Below the pieces are notes generated by a model. That model had not been told where the DNA came from and made no database searches. It was given only the letters and a program-made list of their open reading frames with translations. The position numbers and the translations under genes are program-made. From Fulvia fulva (taxonomy: Eukaryota > Ascomycota > Dothideomycetes > Mycosphaerellales > Mycosphaerellaceae), in contig NC_063015.1 of the NCBI RefSeq assembly GCF_020509005.1, positions 1,054,001-1,118,000 on the forward strand: DNA of 64,000 bases. Direction: 5' to 3'. Each line of letters opens with the position of its first letter. Positions within the stretch are counted from its first letter, which is position 1. Shown piece after piece: positions 10,177-21,285 of this stretch.

Positions 10177-12750
10177 TCAGACCGGCGGCACCCATAACAC
10201 ATACCGATCTGGCCTGTGCCAGAAGTTCTCATCCGCCGCAGCGTCCCTCAGCTTCAAGGGTGTGCCGTCTCTTCTTCCCACGTAAGCAGCAACTTGCACC
10301 ATGACGGCCTCGTATAGTTTTCGAGCGCTAAGACGATCGTCGACCTCAATCTCCAGGCAGTTCTTTACCAAGTTGACCAGATTTGGAGAATACCTCTCCT
10401 CATCTTCACGCATCGGAGGCATGCCATCGTGCTCGCGGGGCACATAGTCTCCCACAAGTTTGCTCGGCTCAAGCTGCATGAGCGCCAGCATGATACGTCC
10501 AACGCTCCGGACATCGCTGCGTGACCAATGCTGGTTTCCATAGCATTCAGGTGCCATATATCCTATCGTACCTGCAAAGGTCTGGGTGACATTCTCGTCG
10601 CTATCGAAGCCTGCTAGACCGAAGTCGCCGACTTTGAGCGTACGAATCCCCCGTCAGAACCTATCGTGTGGCGTCGAGAAGAAGATATTATCTGGTTTTA
10701 AGTCTCGATGAATGATGCCTTCCCACGTCACTGGCTGATTTGTGCCAGGCAAGTGGCCAAAATTCATCAAGTAGAGAGCTGACGCCAAAGCCTCGAAGAT
10801 AGCCCATAGCGCGCGCTCCGATATGCGATGCTTCAACTCCTGGCCAGTTGCATCCGTGCGGCGCTCTGACTTGCTCGTGTAATGTTCATCGATCAAGTCC
10901 TCGAGCGATCCAAGCTCGCAAGATTCCAGGTAGACTCGATACATACACAAGTCCTCGAAAATCTTGGAGGAGTGACACTTTATGATATGTTCAGAGTCCT
11001 GACAGGCATTTAAAGTTGTGTTGACCACTTCTTCGCCCGGTCTATCGTCATACCAAAGGGTCTTCGCTTCCCAGTCCTGGTACGGAGGGTAGCATTCTTT
11101 GATTGCAATACGGTCAATCATCCTTCCGTGAGCATTGTATTTGACCCAAATGCCAGCATGGCCTAGGCTTCCTTGCCCCAGAGTGCCCTTGAAAAACCAC
11201 TGATGACCTGGCAGTATGATACCGCGATCGAATGCGAGCAGTTCCGCAAGGTTTTTGCGGTCCCATGGTTGTTCTGGTACCTTCCCGGGGAGATGCGCTG
11301 GACGGACGTTGACGGCTTCTGACTTGACGATATCGAACTCGGTTTGCAACTGGTCTCTCCTCATCATCCTGGGCATTGGCGATGGCAATATTCCACACTT
11401 GGAAGACCCGCTTGCTGAACTGTGCGAAGAATGCGACCCAAGCGTGGAAGAAATACTCCCCGCTTGACCATCCTTCGTCCCACGGGCATGGTAATGGGTA
11501 GTAGAACTCTTTACGTTCACGAGCGACCCAGTCGCGAAGCTTCGCATACTAGCGCTCGATGTAGCCGTTCGGGTTTGCAGCCGCCATTTCTCCGTCGATC
11601 TGTCGCCAGGCGTATTCGAACTCGTATGCCTGAGGCACAAGAGGCGGTGCGTTGTGAGTAGTCATTCGCTGCATCATATCACCTTGAAGCTGTCGCCATG
11701 TCATACCGTGCTGCAGAGTTTCCGGCTGATTTGTCGCGAAGTGATCCCATAGCGGCTGAAGTTGGTTGGAAGCATCCCGCAAAGCCTTGTCGTTGAGAGA
11801 GCCAAGCACAAAGTCTGGAAACGTGGTATTGGCAGAATTCCGGACAGCTGGGACTATGACAATGTCTGTGCCAGCCTGTCGAAACGTCGCATTGAGGTCA
11901 ATCACCCATGCTTTTAAATAGTCTAAGCGCTGTGTAGCGATTTCGTGGTTCGGCAAGCCTAGGTCGTCGGCCGCAGAGGGACCTATGTCTGTCCATGCGT
12001 GCAGAACGCCTCCACCGTCAGGACTAGTCCAATAGAGCTCCCAGGGGGCATCGGGATCCAGAGCGTCCTGTGTCGGACCGGGATCATAGCTCTCAACACG
12101 CTCTGCGCAGTACCATTCGTTACCGGTGCCGTTAGCCTTGATCAGTCGAAGCAGCAGCTCAGCCATATCGTCTGCGACGATCGCTGCCTCGATCGCTGCC
12201 TCGATGTACTCTGTGCATCTGCTTGAGACATTGTCCCCGTCGAGAAGATTACTCAGCTCATCCACAGGAGATCGAGTAGGGTTTAGGACTTGTTGCTCAG
12301 CTCTCTGCGTCTCATCCTCAACTGCTGCAGTCTGACCACCAGTCTCCGTGTCTGCACCATTGTTCGATCGCTTTGTAGAAGGCTGCTCGCTATCGTCTTC
12401 TTCGTCCGGGCTCTTGCGCTTCTCAGGCGAAAGTGCTCGTGTCCTCTTGCGGCAGCGAGATGCAGCAACGAAGACTCCAGCCTTCGGACCAGATGCTTCA
12501 AATAGCTGCGTACTGTCGTCTCGTCAGTCAACTCGATGCAAACCTTGATGTGGTGTTGACTACGACGTACTTATGCCATGTCCCGTTGTTCCTTCCCAGC
12601 TGGCGGATGAACGCCGGTGCGAGATCGATTCCTAGGTAACGGCTCATCGCCTTTTGTTCGTAGAGTTCCAATATAGCGTACGAAGCCACGTCCCGTCGGA
12701 TGTATGTCAACTTCATCGTCCAATTCAAAGCCGCTACCCGTCGCGCTCAT
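10177..12750 (-). pseudogene. Decayed CAP-Gly plus protein-kinase gene
   Basis: Reading down from an ATG at 12750, an N-terminal CAP-Gly-like module appears (FELDDEV, GRGFVRYIG, then RYLGIDLAP, GRNNGTWH and, after an intron at 12570-12513, LFEASGPKAGVFV). A linker and a roughly 300-residue unrecognised region follow, then a Ser/Thr-kinase domain with GTLGQGSLG, AIKE, IIHRDLKPDN, DFGLAGF and YMAPE. Four lesions break it: a one-base frame change in the CAP-Gly module near 12650, TAG at 11551-11549, a frame change near 11370 just before the kinase, and TGA at 10656-10654 between the HRDLKPDN and DFG motifs. Sequence beyond each lesion still reads as sensible protein, so decay looks recent. An undetected intron could explain the third lesion but not the others. 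Confidence 0.75.
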
Positions 12751-14103
12751 GGTGACAGGAAGGATACCTATCAAGTGTCATGGTTCCGAAGGAAATTCAG
12801 ACAGGAAACTTCGAACTCAGGCTCTCCTTTGTCCGGGATAGTATTGCTCATTATCACCGCACCAGTTCACGCCGCATTCGCTGGCTCTCACGACCAGTTC
12901 TTTGCTTCGTCCATACACCAGGTCTGCAGGCGCAAACAACAGCGATGCGTAATGCTGTAGTGCTGTACTTCGATGCAGTTCAAGCTAAGCAGTGCTTTCA
13001 GCCTATCATCCCGTGCTAGCAAGTTCTCCTAAATCTGAATGCGAATGGCCCCCGGGCCACGTAAGATCATTACATGTCAGTATCCATATCGTGTTATCGC
13101 TCGTCTAGGTCAGTCCAAACATTGAATACTTGGATGTTTCGAACAGGATTGGTCTTTTCCTCCTTAACACAAACCTGTCATACGGGCACATGTATACCCG
13201 CACATGACACTGCCTTCGTCATTTCTGACAGCTCACTCAGCGGTGTGCTGAGATCATCGTGATGTATCGGATGTGCTGTACCGATGGTCGATGTCGTGGA
13301 TGTGAAGGATGCAGGGAGCGGAAGAAGTGGAAGTCGCGTTCGCAGCCAAGACCGTCAGCCGCGTTCATTGGACAGGCTGCAGTAGGCGCTAAGGAATGTC
13401 GTTTGTTGTGACGGCCACGTTCACGTCTGCTCTGCTGGCCAAAAGAGCAAGGAGCATTGTCAGGGAAATGCAAATGAACATTGCCATGAATCGCTCGAGC
13501 CTAAGTGAAATGCTCCGCAACCTCCTCCAGTACGTTCGAGCAGCAGCCTTTCTGTCGACATTATGGCGAAGCGATCATTGGGGCGAGCTATGCTCATTTC
13601 ACTGCAGATGCATAGCAGAGGAGACGATCATCATGAAGGAGCGTGTCAAGGGCGGTCATGGTTTCCATGTGTACTATGTCTTTCCTTCCAATTTGCAAGG
13701 CTGCCATCTTCCGCATATCTCCAGGTCTCCCCATTCAACTTCGCCACCAAAAGTTGTCCTTATCTACGCACTAGCCGGAGTCCATGGCATTACAGAGGTC
13801 CCAGGCACCTTCGCTCTCTTTACAGCGACTGATAGCCCGGCTCACTGTCTTCTCGCCACTTTCTTCCCGCCAAAAGCTTCCGCATGGCCGCGCGAATTCA
13901 GCGTGACGATCTGCATGGTGTCGTGGTATGGGTGCAACCTGTTGTCGTCTCTTCGCTGGAGGGTCGACTTTGCCGGATACCTGAACAGCTGGAAGGTCAT
14001 GCTGTTTGCAGTCCAAGGTGCAGTATCTGTGTTGCTGATTCTGATGTTTCCATTCGTGCCTTGGACTCCTGTAACCAGTCTCGTGAAAATATTCCTACTT
14101 CCT
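12751..14103. other. Intergenic region
   Basis: About 1.35 kb with no supportable gene. A long plus-strand open frame (13396-14595) runs antisense over the secreted-protein gene and has no recognisable domain, so it is treated as a shadow. No repeat was noticed. Confidence 0.4.
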
Positions 14104-14562
14104 TCACCCACAGATACTCCCCTTACACCGGTACATACTCGCAAAGTAGAGCATTCCCACCCACTGATTACAATGCTTCGTCGCTCCATTATCCCATTCA
14201 CACTCCGCCACCGGCTTCCCCTCCGCATCCTTCACACTGTACCCACTCTCGTTGCTCCTCCCTGTGTGCGTCTTCTCGAAGAACAGCTTTCCCGAATCGC
14301 AAACCCCACCATCAGAGACAAGTTTCTCGCCGCCGAAAGGTCCTGCTGTGCCGTTGCGGATGTAGTGGTGGTCTTCGGCGGGAACAAGGTGCGGACATGT
14401 GTAGGTTTTGTCGAAGTCGGTGGCGTCTGTGAGGACTTTGACGCCGTGGTAGCATTGAGAAACAAGGAAGGTGCCCATGCAGACGGAGGTGTTGGAGACG
14501 AAGAAGTCGGCTGTGGCGAGGGAGGAGAGGGTGGTGAGGAGGAGGGGTGTGACGAGGCGCAT
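14104..14562 (-). CDS. Small secreted cysteine-rich protein
   Basis: Single exon, 152 residues from the ATG at 14562. An upstream in-frame codon would add 19 residues and bury the signal sequence. Residues 1-18 (MRLVTPLLLTTLSSLATA) form a clear secretion signal. The mature chain has eight cysteines, in SVCMG, QCYHG, YTCPH, GVCDS, AECEW, KHCNQ, YRCKG and SICG contexts, an even number consistent with four disulfides, plus N-glycosylation sequons near both ends. Length, signal and cysteine content match fungal small secreted proteins, a class that includes candidate effectors, but I do not recognise a family. No function is assigned. The nearest neighbours are a gene-poor stretch and the kinase pseudogene. 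Confidence 0.72.
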   Translation of the reverse strand: MRLVTPLLLTTLSSLATADFFVSNTSVCMGTFLVSQCYHGVKVLTDATDFDKTYTCPHLVPAEDHHYIRNGTAGPFGGEKLVSDGGVCDSGKLFFEKTHTGRSNESGYSVKDAEGKPVAECEWDNGATKHCNQWVGMLYFASMYRCKGSICG

Positions 14563-16471
14563 CTTGGAGGCCTTTGCAAGAAAGTGTGGTTTTGAATCAA
14601 CTTGATGTAGATATCTCAAAGGTACAGGATGTGGAAGCTCTGTGCTGTTATCCTCTTGTACTTGGTGTTACTAATGAGATGTGAAAGTAGGAACACCTAC
14701 CTCCGGCGCGAAGTGGCATGCGACTGAACATGTATAGGTACTCATTGACCGGTCATGCCACTGCCAGATCTGCGCTCGCTAGGCGACTGGACAGCCGCAT
14801 GCTACGTGGAGGCGCATACCTCCAAGCTAGACAGGCGTCCAGCCGCAACAGGCGACCCCGGCACACCGGACCACCCGCAACAGCCAACAGGGCGTCTTGG
14901 GAAGGTAGCCATTTGGCCATGTCTCCTTGCGGAGACGGTCGCTCAGCCCGGGGCGAAAGACATAGCTGCCAGGTCAAGAGTAATCTTCAAAGGACGAGGT
15001 TTCTGCAATGCTGGTCTGTATCAAGGAACAGCGTCGTTGGATCTACGGCCATGTTTCGGGAAGCTGACACCTTGAGATTGGCCTGGCCGAGGGTGTCTGG
15101 GCGCCTCAGTTCTGTGCTTTCAGCTGAAGGAACGTAAACTAGAACTACAGTTCTATGCGGGCAGTGCTGCAGATGGGCGGCGCAGTGCGGCTGCGTAGGC
15201 GGTATGTCAGGTTGTAATGGATTGTGTAGGATGCAGACCAGAGCGGGAAGAGCAGGGAAGAGTGCAATGGATGTTGCTGACGAAGGAGAAAGGAAATGAA
15301 GTGTTTTTGGGATCAGCGTGCGGCCAGAAGTGCTGACATGCTTTCCCGTGAACCAGACGATCGTCTTCTGTTGACACCACTTCATCGTTATCTTGGAGGC
15401 ACCCACGGGCTATGCGATGCTGTGCAATCATCCCGAGCCGTCTATTTAGCCTGGTGGAGTACAAGGTAGAACATCGTCTGCTGGAAGGCCTTCCGTTTGC
15501 CGTCCGGACAGCTCTCGCCTTGTTCATGCCCATGGCAGCAACGATACCGAACGCGCTGGACTTCTCGCAGCGGAGGATCAATCTCTATGCTCTCTTTACC
15601 AGTATGCAGACCTACAGCCTGTCTGTCGGACATTTCAAATGTCACCACGCATCAATATCGGCGACCTCACACACCCACGCCAGTCAGGACTTGCATGGGA
15701 GAAGGTTGATGCCCAGGCGCCTATTGGCATATTTTGGTTCTGCTTCGTCCACCACGACACCCCATCGCCAATGTCCTCGAAACTCTGTCCACGTCACTGC
15801 TGCTGTGCCTCCCACGAGCAGCAGCAGCTTGAAGTGCGGCCGCACAGCTGAGGACAAAGAAGAAGAAACATACCAGGCTGATGAGGGAGGCGAGGCAGGC
15901 CCATTAAGGTCCTCTGTCCAGGCATTTCTTCGTCAGAATCGTAACTCTTGGAGGCAATGCTCCACGGCAGAGACGAACCTTCGACGCATTGGGCATTCAT
16001 CCAACACGAGTCCGCAGTCCGCACGATCTGGCCATGTGACCGACATGCTTCGTCCATGATCACAAACACCGCATAAGCGTTCATGACCACCAACGTTTCT
16101 GCACTGTGACTACCAATTGACACTCGCCAACCACGTGTCGCAACAACGTGCTCCCGAGAAGATATCGTCCGCCAAGAATACCAAGACAGTCGTGGCCGCG
16201 GTAAGTGCCTACGCCAAGGTCGCTGATCTGGAGGCTAAGACTGGAGCAGGAGCAGGAGCAGGGATCTTTCTCACTTTCCTCTTTCACTTTGATGACTTCC
16301 TCGATATATCAGCTCTGCCATCCCGCATCATCAGGCCAGACTGCACAGCACCTCGACCAGGACCCCCGAGCCTCAGGAGCGTGAATGGATGATCTGGTGG
16401 ACTGGACTGCTGGACCGCTGCCTCGTGCCAAAGACCATTCGCCCACAGATCATCGCCGATTCTTCAGTTAG
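14563..16471. other. Gene-poor region
   Basis: About 1.9 kb upstream of the ZIP transporter. Several mid-length open frames exist on both strands, the longest at 15412-16059 plus, but none shows a domain, a secretion signal or a credible splice structure. Near 16243-16262 there is a short GGAGCA-type simple repeat. Nothing else supported. Confidence 0.4.
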
Positions 16472-17781
16472 ATGCCATCGGCGACTTGGAGCTCTCCCAG
16501 CATCAAAGCAGACACCATGTCGACATGTGGATCGGGCACCAGGAAGGAGGACTACAACCTAGGACTTCACGTGGGAGCACTGTTCATCATCCTTGGAGTC
16601 TCAGCCGGAGCATGTGCGCTACCATTGATGGCACTAAAGGTGCCACAGCTGCGGATCCCAGCAAAAGCGCTTTTCGTATTCAGGCATTTCGGGACTGGAG
16701 TTCTTATCGCGACAGCTTTCGTACATTTGTTCCCAACAGCATCCGTCTCGTTGACCGATCCATGCTTGCCCAGCTTCTTCAATGAGAAGTATCCAGCTTT
16801 CGCAGGCGCCATTGCCCTCGCGTCTGTGTTCATCATCACCATTGCAGAGATGATCTTTAGTCCAGGGAGATCACTGTGTTCTGGACCCAGCGCAGATTCT
16901 CATGTAGTGGGCGCAAATGAATCGAAGATAGCATCGCCACCAATGTCTCAAGAGCCGTCATTCATGGCAGACGATATCACGCCAGGTGAGTGGTACCTCA
17001 AGTGTGGTGAAGTCCTGATCCCATACTAAACCTCTCACAGCTCAAACAACGCCACAATTCGGACGCACCCGCTCAGGCCGAAAAGACAACCCAAAGCGCA
17101 CACCAGCACAACACGACCAAGCCTTCACAGACACCCTGGCTTACGAAGAAGCACAAATCTCGCTCGCACTTGCCGACATTCGACGAATCAGTGGAGGTAG
17201 CTTCGACACTACGGATGAAGTCAAGGCGGAGCAGCAGCGCAAGAAGCTCACGATGCAGTGTATGCTGTTGGAGTGCGGTATCCTCTTCCATAGTGTGTTC
17301 ATAGGAATGGCTTTGGCGGTGGCGGTTGGGAGTGAGCAGGTCATCCTTCTCGTGGCGATAGCTTTCCATCAGACGTTCGAAGGGCTTGCGCTGGGCTCGA
17401 GGATTGCTGCTGTGGGGTGGAAGCCGAGAGCATTGCAGCCGTGGTTGATGGCGTTGGCGTATGGGTGCACGTAAGTGAATATGTTCAGAAAGTACTGAGA
17501 ACCATTACTGACTGCACGACAGCACGCCTTTAGGACAAGCAATTGGCATCGGAACCCGCAATCTATACGACCCAGATTCAGCGACGGGGCTGATCCTAGT
17601 CGGCACGATGAACGCCATCTCTTCTGGCCTGCTCACCTACACAAGTCTTGTCGATCTACTATCCGAAGACTTCTTAAGCGATGACAGCTGGAGGACCCTG
17701 CGCGGCAATCGCCGTGTAATGGCGATGTCGTTGGTGTTCTTTGGAGCGTTCTGCATGTCATTGATCGGCGCATGGGCATAG
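16472..17781 (+). CDS. ZIP-family zinc/iron transporter
   Basis: Three exons, 16472-16985, 17041-17470 and 17523-17781, with introns of 55 and 52 bp; 400 residues. ZIP proteins import Zn2+ (or other divalent metals) into the cytosol across the plasma or vacuolar membrane. Hydrophobic segments occur at about residues 30-50, 65-85 and 105-125, then a hydrophilic cytosolic loop, then five C-terminal segments. The metal-site helices are visible as ECGILFHSVFIGMAL and AFHQTFEGLALG, the HSxxIG and HQxFEG signatures of the fungal Zrt-like group. The loop is not His-rich, unlike many ZIPs. An internal Met at 16517 is an alternative start. Neighbours give no regulatory clue. Confidence 0.92.
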
Positions 17782-18022
17782 TGCTATTACTAAAGTACCA
17801 TAGCGGCGAATTGACATGATGATGCACAGAAACTTTCGATCCATGGTATCGGTAGTTGCTTTGTCATGCTCGCGTGCTGAACCGAATCTGGAGCCGTTTT
17901 GGGGAAATGCTCAGCTCGCTAGCAGCTGACGATAGGTCCCATGCAGATCACCTGAACATTGAACTTCAGCTCAATGCTCCTCGACTTCACGCCCTCCTTC
18001 CAGTCACGCCAGCACACTCACT

Positions 18023-18690
18023 ATGCATTCCCAGATCCTAACCGTCTTCTCGCTGCTAAGGTTTCTGCGCAGGTTCCAGCAATTCTCGCCCAAGCCACCA
18101 CAACCCCAGGCCTCAACATCACAGCCCTGGACGCAATCGACGGCTCTTCAATCCTCCAATGCTGGCAACTCGACCCTTTCACAGTCAGCTCTACACCCGG
18201 CACAGTCGGTGCACTCTCCGTTTTTTAGGGGAGGCGAGTAATGTGTCGTATACTGTGATCCCACCAAGGACGAATGCTGGGTTGCATGTGGCGCCTGCTG
18301 CTCAGTATGGATGTCCCAGTCATGTTTGAGATGAAGAAAGAGGATAGGGTTTACTGATGAGATGTGTAGATTCGTGGTGTTCTTGAGCGGACTTATCCAC
18401 TTAACGCTGCCCAACTCGACAGATGAGGCGTGGGTTGTGGGTGGGAAATATGGGATGATTCTTGCGGGGGATACGGCGGGTAAGAGTAAGTCATTGCAGA
18501 CGTTTTGGGGATTGGAGGTAATGTGCTTACTATTGATCTCTGCGTTCTAGGCACGTTCGGGCACAATACAGAGTACCCCGGTAACGAGGCTACGGTTGCG
18601 GTACAGGTCCCGTTGGCGCCTGGGATGAAGTTGAATCATACTGTGTTGCAAGAAGTTGGATGTGGGTTTGAAGATTATGTTGGGCTGTAG
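18023..18690 (+). pseudogene. Small secreted cupin-like protein gene with two frame breaks
   Basis: The pieces are exon 1 (18023-18304), exon 2 (18370-18479) and exon 3 (18551-18690), with convincing introns of 65 bp (GTATGG to TGTAG, branch ACTGAT) and 71 bp. The start reads MHSQILTVFSLL and the next frame continues AAKVSAQVPAI, together a normal secretion signal. This requires a one-base shift near 18058. A second shift is needed at a run of six T (18221-18226), where the frame hits TAG while the neighbouring frame continues LGEASNVSYTVIPPR. Exons 2 and 3 encode FVVFLSGLIHLTLP, TEYPGNEATVAVQVP and a C-terminal Cys, resembling a common family of fungal secreted proteins with a cupin-like strand pattern. 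Either a recent pseudogene or two assembly errors. Confidence 0.6.
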
Positions 18691-18939
18691 AGAGGATTGG
18701 AGTGGAACAGATAGTCGCGATTGAAAAGCGACCTGAATACAGTGCGCGACTGGCCTCAACAGCTACACCACCCAATATCAAAACCAGCCTCATTCTCCCT
18801 AGCTCAGAGCCCACCCTAGGCGCCGCAACACCATACGCAACCTACCCCTCACCCCACCCCGCCACTCCCGCTAAAACCCCCCTCCACCACAGTCCGACAC
18901 TCTCACCACTCCCTCTCACACCCTATCCAATCACCTCAA

Positions 18940-19392
18940 TCAGCATCCCTCTCCCCAATCCCCTTTCTCCGTCCTCAAAGCCTTACCAGCAACATACACC
19001 ATAGTCCCAATCAACACCGCCGCCGGGACGGCGACGATCGTAGCGAGCACCCACTTCTCGCGTCGGGTCATTGGGGCGTGCCATGAACGCCTGGTTGGTC
19101 TTGGTCGTGCTGCTCGAGGGGTATCGGTGCGAGTTTGGTGGGTTGGGGGCGGCATTGCATGTGGTGGTAGTGGCGCCCATCCTGAGCTAGACGCTGGAGC
19201 AGGGGCGGCTTCGGGCTCGTTGGCTACGGCGGTCTCGCCTGAGAGGGTTGGTGAGGGAGTTCGAGCGCTGGTTGTGGTCACTTCAACTTGAGATGCAGCG
19301 CTCCTTGCCGTGGTTATCTCGTCCGAAGGTGCATCGTGGTTGCGGATTTCCTGAAGTTCGTGTTCTTCGGCTGGTGCTGGTGCTGTTGACAT
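18940..19392 (-). CDS. Small single-pass membrane protein, Pro/Ala-rich
   Basis: Single exon, 150 residues. The N-terminal two-thirds is disordered and rich in Ala, Pro, Ser, Thr and acidic residues, with the segment WAPLPPHAMPPPTHQ. A basic patch (RRSWHAPMTRREK) is followed by one hydrophobic helix, WVLATIVAVPAAVLIGTMVY, and a short polar C terminus. The basic residues before the helix predict a cytosolic N terminus (positive-inside rule), so a tail-anchored or type II-like protein. No family recognised. It converges on the preceding secreted-protein gene. No intron needed. Confidence 0.55.
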   Translation of the reverse strand: MSTAPAPAEEHELQEIRNHDAPSDEITTARSAASQVEVTTTSARTPSPTLSGETAVANEPEAAPAPASSSGWAPLPPHAMPPPTHQTRTDTPRAARPRPTRRSWHAPMTRREKWVLATIVAVPAAVLIGTMVYVAGKALRTEKGDWGEGC

Positions 19393-20386
19393 TGTTGACG
19401 CCAGAACTGTTGTAGTGTCTCTGACATATTAGAAGGAGCCATATATGAATCATGCTGCGGGCACGAAGGAGAGGTGTCAAGCAAACGGAGCGGAAGTCTT
19501 TTGCGTTGTCCCGTGAAGGTTGGCATATTCTGGCAAACGGAGGTCGTTGCACATGACTACCTGTCGCAGTCACTCCGACATTCGGGAAGGTGGAGACAAC
19601 GGAGATCGAGTTCAATCGTGGCCGTCTCTTATGGAAGTCTTCATTGAGCCTCTGAAGGCTCTGACCAGATCGTCGCTCTTTGCGGCCGATATCTCTATTC
19701 CAGACCCATTGTCTTCTGAGGAGGAGGGCATCAACACGTGGACGAGTGTGAGGAAGCCTATGACGAGCCATATTGAACAGAGACCAGCGCCTTATAGACA
19801 AGGCTGAAGGAGGAAGTGTGAGGTAGAAGTAGGTCTGCACAATGTTAACACCCGCAATCTCCTCAGAAATGAGAACCCAAAGAGCCATTCTGCCTGGCAA
19901 GCAAGGCCATTGATCCTCAGGCTCTGTGACCATTCAATACTACGTCGACGCAGCCCATCTGCCATTCCAAAGAAGTCATCTCGGGCTTCACAGCCGAGAC
20001 CGATCTAGACGCCCCATTCGACCCTTGGCGCGAATCCTTCGACATCGTCAAAAAACGTGCTACACTGTACACATGCACCCCGCTAAGAAGGTAGCGCCAC
20101 CAAAAAGTCAATGCAAGCCATTTCTTCAGGCACGAGCTCTAACGCTCGCTATCGTAGCCGTCATGTTCGTCATTTCTGCAGGCCAAGATGAATCTCTTGG
20201 TGCTCCGGATGGAAGGGTGCTCGACGCCATCGTGGTTGGAGAGGAGAAGAGGCGACGACATCGTGCGTTCGCCAGGGATCTGACCATTAGCGAGGTGGGC
20301 GGTGGGTAGGTACCAAAGCCATGCTGCTGCCATGTGGTGTCGAGATGCGATGTGAAGCTTGAATTGTTTGGTCCTTTGCATCAATC
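19393..20386. other. Intergenic region with possible coding remnant
   Basis: About 1 kb without an intact gene. Around 19914-20093 plus, two overlapping frames read like protein, VTIQYYVDAAHLPF and then, one base shifted, KEVISGFTAETDLDAPF. Together they could be a decayed exon. No domain recognised. Confidence 0.25.
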
Positions 20387-20969
20387 ATGACTATGAAGAT
20401 TGCTGGCATCGTCCTCCTCGCTTGCGGCGCTGCAGCGCAGACGGTCAACCGCACTCTGACGAATGGATGGGGCTCTTTGCCTTCGCAAAGGCTGTACATC
20501 AACCACACCGAAGCACTTGCTGTGATCAATGCTGCTGTCGAAAAGTCGATGGAGATCAGGTGGGACGCGAACATGCCAGGCCCGAGGCATCAGCTGACGT
20601 TCCAATGGTGTCTCAAACAACATCGCCGTCATGGACCCCTCAGCCCAACTCGTGGCCTTCCTGCGAATGGACAATGCATACCTTGGAAGCGTGGACATCA
20701 GTCAGAAGAAGGCGAAGACAGTGACGCTGTTCAATGGTCTATTTCCGTCGTACGGCCTCTACAACCGGTCGCAGCCGGGAGTTGGGAATGACTTGTATGC
20801 GATTCAAGAGACCAATGGTGGGATCGTTCTGTTTGGTGGCGGCCAGCCGATCTATAACGCCGATGGGTACTTCATTGGAGCCGTGGGCGTCAGTGGCGGT
20901 ACTGTCGACGAGGACATTGAGTCAGAGGCCGCTGGGACGACCATTCCCTACCCTCCTCCAATGGCATAA
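20387..20969 (+). CDS. Secreted GlcG/HbpS-like (heme-degrading-domain) protein, splice site damaged
   Basis: Exon 1 runs 20387-20559 and encodes a secretion signal (MTMKIAGIVLLACGAAAQ) and the helix ALAVINAAVEKSMEI. Exon 2 runs from about 20606 to 20969 and carries the GlcG-type core: SNNIAVMDPSAQLVAF, then LGSVDISQKKAKT, GGIVLFGGGQPIY and IGAVGVSGGTVDED. GlcG/HbpS-family domains bind heme or small ligands; this copy would act outside the cell. The intron has donor GTGGGA and a CTGAC branch site at 20594-20598, but where the acceptor should be (20604-20605) the sequence is AA rather than AG. No other AG gives a continuous frame. The gene may therefore be non-functional or use a non-canonical acceptor. 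Translation without splicing destroys the domain. Confidence 0.65.
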
Positions 20970-21285
20970 CGAAGCGAAGCTGCCCTGCGTCTGCACGTCT
21001 GTGACAGACCGCAAACGAGGAAAACTTTGGAGGAAGATGTTCCGGCACGCACACGTCGATGATCTGCAGCCGGGATATGGCAGCCTGTCGAGCTGAATCA
21101 GAATGCTGACCGATGCACGTTGATACCACGCAGTGCGTCAGATGGCGGAGAGTTTGGAGTGTGCTGTACACCGCGAATGGAAACACCGTGGAAGTCGAAG
21201 CACGATGTGAAACCTTCTCGAAGGCTGTCACGGAAGGCAGTTCGTACGTCGTAGGATGAAACAGTGACCAGATGCATGTACTGAA
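20970..21285. other. Intergenic region between convergent genes
   Basis: About 316 bases between the GlcG-like gene and the 3' end of CGI121. No feature seen. Confidence 0.4.

Noticed and set aside
13396..14595. 399-codon plus-strand open frame
   Set aside because: It runs antisense across the secreted-protein gene, has no domain, and shows composition-driven residue usage; the minus-strand frame has a clean signal peptide and cysteine pattern.
15412..16059. 215-codon plus-strand open frame before the ZIP gene
   Set aside because: No domain, signal, splice support or natural-looking residue pattern.
19926..20309. 127-codon open frame with one hydrophobic stretch
   Set aside because: Sense appears only in short pieces in two different frames; recorded as a possible remnant rather than a gene.
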